A DNA stretch of 64,000 nt from Puffinus mauretanicus (lineage: Eukaryota; Chordata; Aves; Procellariiformes; Procellariidae): positions 1,860,001 to 1,924,000 of the forward strand of contig JAJKFH010000115.1 in the NCBI GenBank assembly GCA_023333565.1, given 5' to 3'. The notes beneath the pieces are model-generated. The model saw nothing but the letters and a program-made list of their open reading frames with translations. It did not search any database and was not told the origin of the DNA. Position numbers and translations under genes: made by a program. Below, in pieces: positions 62,248-64,000 of this stretch (position 1 is the stretch's first letter; each line of letters opens with the position of its first letter).

Positions 62248-64000
62248 AGACACACATCAAATATAGCAAGTACGAAGCAGATGCAGTGTGGTAACTGTCT
62301 GGGTACATACCCTCTAATCCCATTATAAAATCCTTTGAGGCTATAATCCTATCATTTTGAGGTAATCATTTGAGAAAAAGCTATATCTGCTACTGTTGTA
62401 ACACTCAAATTTCAAATAAAAGCAAAGATTAAGGAAAGGCTAACAACACACAGAAACAGATCAAACAGTGGGGAAAAAAATTGGAATGCTGCACACCCCC
62501 AGTAAAATCACTTCAGTAGCATGGGAGCTGTAACTTAAATGTTATTCTTAGAAGATCATGCAGATTAAAAATGAAAAAAAAAAAACCAAACCCAACCTGG
62601 AGGAAAAATAAAAGAAAAAAAATAAGAATAGGACGTTTTTGCCAGAAACAAAAGTGCTCAAAGCACTGGGAAAACAGATATTTGTGACCTTCTTTTAGAA
62701 TAAGAATACATGCTGATAAAGTTATTTACTGTTAAATTAATATCTGAGAAACCGAACCCGGAGTAAAGCTGAAAAACCTTACATTCTACTGTAGACATAT
62801 TAAATATTCTTTTATCAAAAACTAAATTGCATATTTAATATGGAAAAACAGTTTTAAAAATAATTGAAATGAACAGGTCTATTTTTAAAGAAACACTTCT
62901 GTTACAATTGCCCGATGTAGGGTTGTGATCAAAACATTAATTTCTAGAGCAGCAGAGAGAGAGAAGAAATACACATGCTAAAGTTAAACGAAGCAAAACA
63001 AGAACAGATGTTCCAAGATGCCGGGCATACAAAGAAATATGAAGCTGAGAGGGGGACCATGAGGACGTGGAAAGCACCAAAAGCTAGGAGAGAAATACAA
63101 TAAAGCAAGGTATGAGAGCAGTACAGAATACGGAAAAAAAAATATTTGGAAAGAAGAACCTTAAAAGTTAAGCGTGATGATAACTAGCAGGCCTCTGTGG
63201 GTTGATGGTAAATGTCATACTCCTACAAGTATCATTAGTTATGCATTAATAATTGCTGGTCCCAAAAAGCAGGCAAATGCTAACCCACTTACACCCAAAA
63301 CAAATACATGAAAAATGAAATGTTTCAGCCTGACTGAAACTTAGAGCAGATGATTTGCAGCAGCTTGAGGGAAAAGATGGGGACTGGGGCCTGAGGAAGG
63401 CGCTCAGTCTCTGCGCATTCGCCCAGAATGATAGCTGCACATCTGTAAGTGATTGCAATAAGTGCCAGTTTTGTTTCCCAAGCGTGGAGTGTTTGTGTGC
63501 TAAACCCAGAACCCAATAACTGAAACAGAATTTGCTGCAAGACAATGAGTGTGAAATGCCACAGCATTGCTTAGATATAAGTAGTGTTGCTACTTACGTA
63601 GCAGTCACTAAGTTTAGACTAGGAACTACAGAAATTCACTGGACTTTTCCTCACTTTTATATGCCTTTTATCCTATTTTCTGCTGTATGTCAGCCCCAGG
63701 TCTATTCTGTTCCTGCCTCTGAAATTCTCTTACATTCCTTGGAAAGCAACCTTCTTCCTTAGAAAGCCAGCTTACCAGTACATGTCTCTTTAATGACTAG
63801 GTTCTTAAATACAAAACTAGCAGGCACTGTAAATAGCACCTGCCAGTCATTGAGCGATAAAATGCTGCACATAAAGCAAAGGAAAGTTCAATGGGAATAT
63901 GTTCTCTGAGAGTCAGGAAATACATTTTTTAGCAAGAGAGCAACATCGTTTTCTACTCTCCTAGTATTTGGTGCCAGATCTGGCATTTGCTCCGAATGTG
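62248..64000. other. Unique AT-rich DNA, no gene seen
   Basis: An A-rich stretch lies at 62572-62620. No gene is supported. Open frames at 63246-63762 overlap on both strands and lack motifs. Confidence 0.45.

Noticed and set aside
1..64000. CRISPR array, tRNA or rRNA genes, bacterial-type operons or phage
   Set aside because: No regularly spaced repeats, cloverleaf genes or dense coding were seen. CR1 elements and the LTR show vertebrate (avian) nuclear DNA.

Overview
The window looks like a gene-poor, AT-rich piece of a bird genome. The main evidence is a set of chicken-repeat-1 (CR1) LINE retrotransposons, whose 3' ends carry the tandem ATTCTATG octamers typical of avian CR1. There is also a solo endogenous-retrovirus LTR of a kind familiar from modern birds, and long stretches of unique DNA with short simple repeats. 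I cannot name the species. No complete host protein-coding gene, tRNA, rRNA or CRISPR array can be supported. The open frames longer than about 150 codons all belong to CR1.

Layout. At 1262-2755 lies an old, decayed CR1 on the minus strand. At 4655-5358 and 7185-8281 are two younger plus-strand CR1 copies of closely similar sequence, 1.8 kb apart. From 8.3 to 25.3 kb the DNA is unique, with short tandem tracts, among them (AAAAGG)8 at 21.1 kb. At 25304-25960 is another ancient plus-strand CR1 piece, apparently split by about 190 bp of unrelated DNA. At 31927-33815 is a 1.9 kb minus-strand CR1 of a different subfamily, retaining broken linker, reverse transcriptase (RT) and C-terminal segments. 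Near 37.05-37.29 kb is a very old interspersed-repeat remnant. The interval 33.8-54.7 kb is otherwise unique, with an 86-bp pure pyrimidine tract at 42.9 kb and a TATATG-rich tract at 50.8 kb. At 54750-55342 is the solo LTR, read on the minus strand, with a CRE, a TATA box and a poly(A) signal. At 58646-59750 is the best-preserved CR1 (minus strand; open frame of 352 codons). A short telomere-like (CTAGGG)n tract lies at 62.2 kb.

The CR1 elements do not act together. All are 5'-truncated, and each is broken or carries a changed key residue, so they are dead copies, although the LTR keeps a plausible promoter. Two possible host exons (29661-29828 and 60576-60668, both minus strand, phase 0 to 0, with consensus splice sites) are the only hints of host coding sequence. 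Both are weak and unidentified. I saw no convincing new biological system. The items most worth checking are the two exon candidates, a perfect 12-bp hairpin at 35.2 kb, the LTR promoter and several stretches that look like conserved non-coding DNA.
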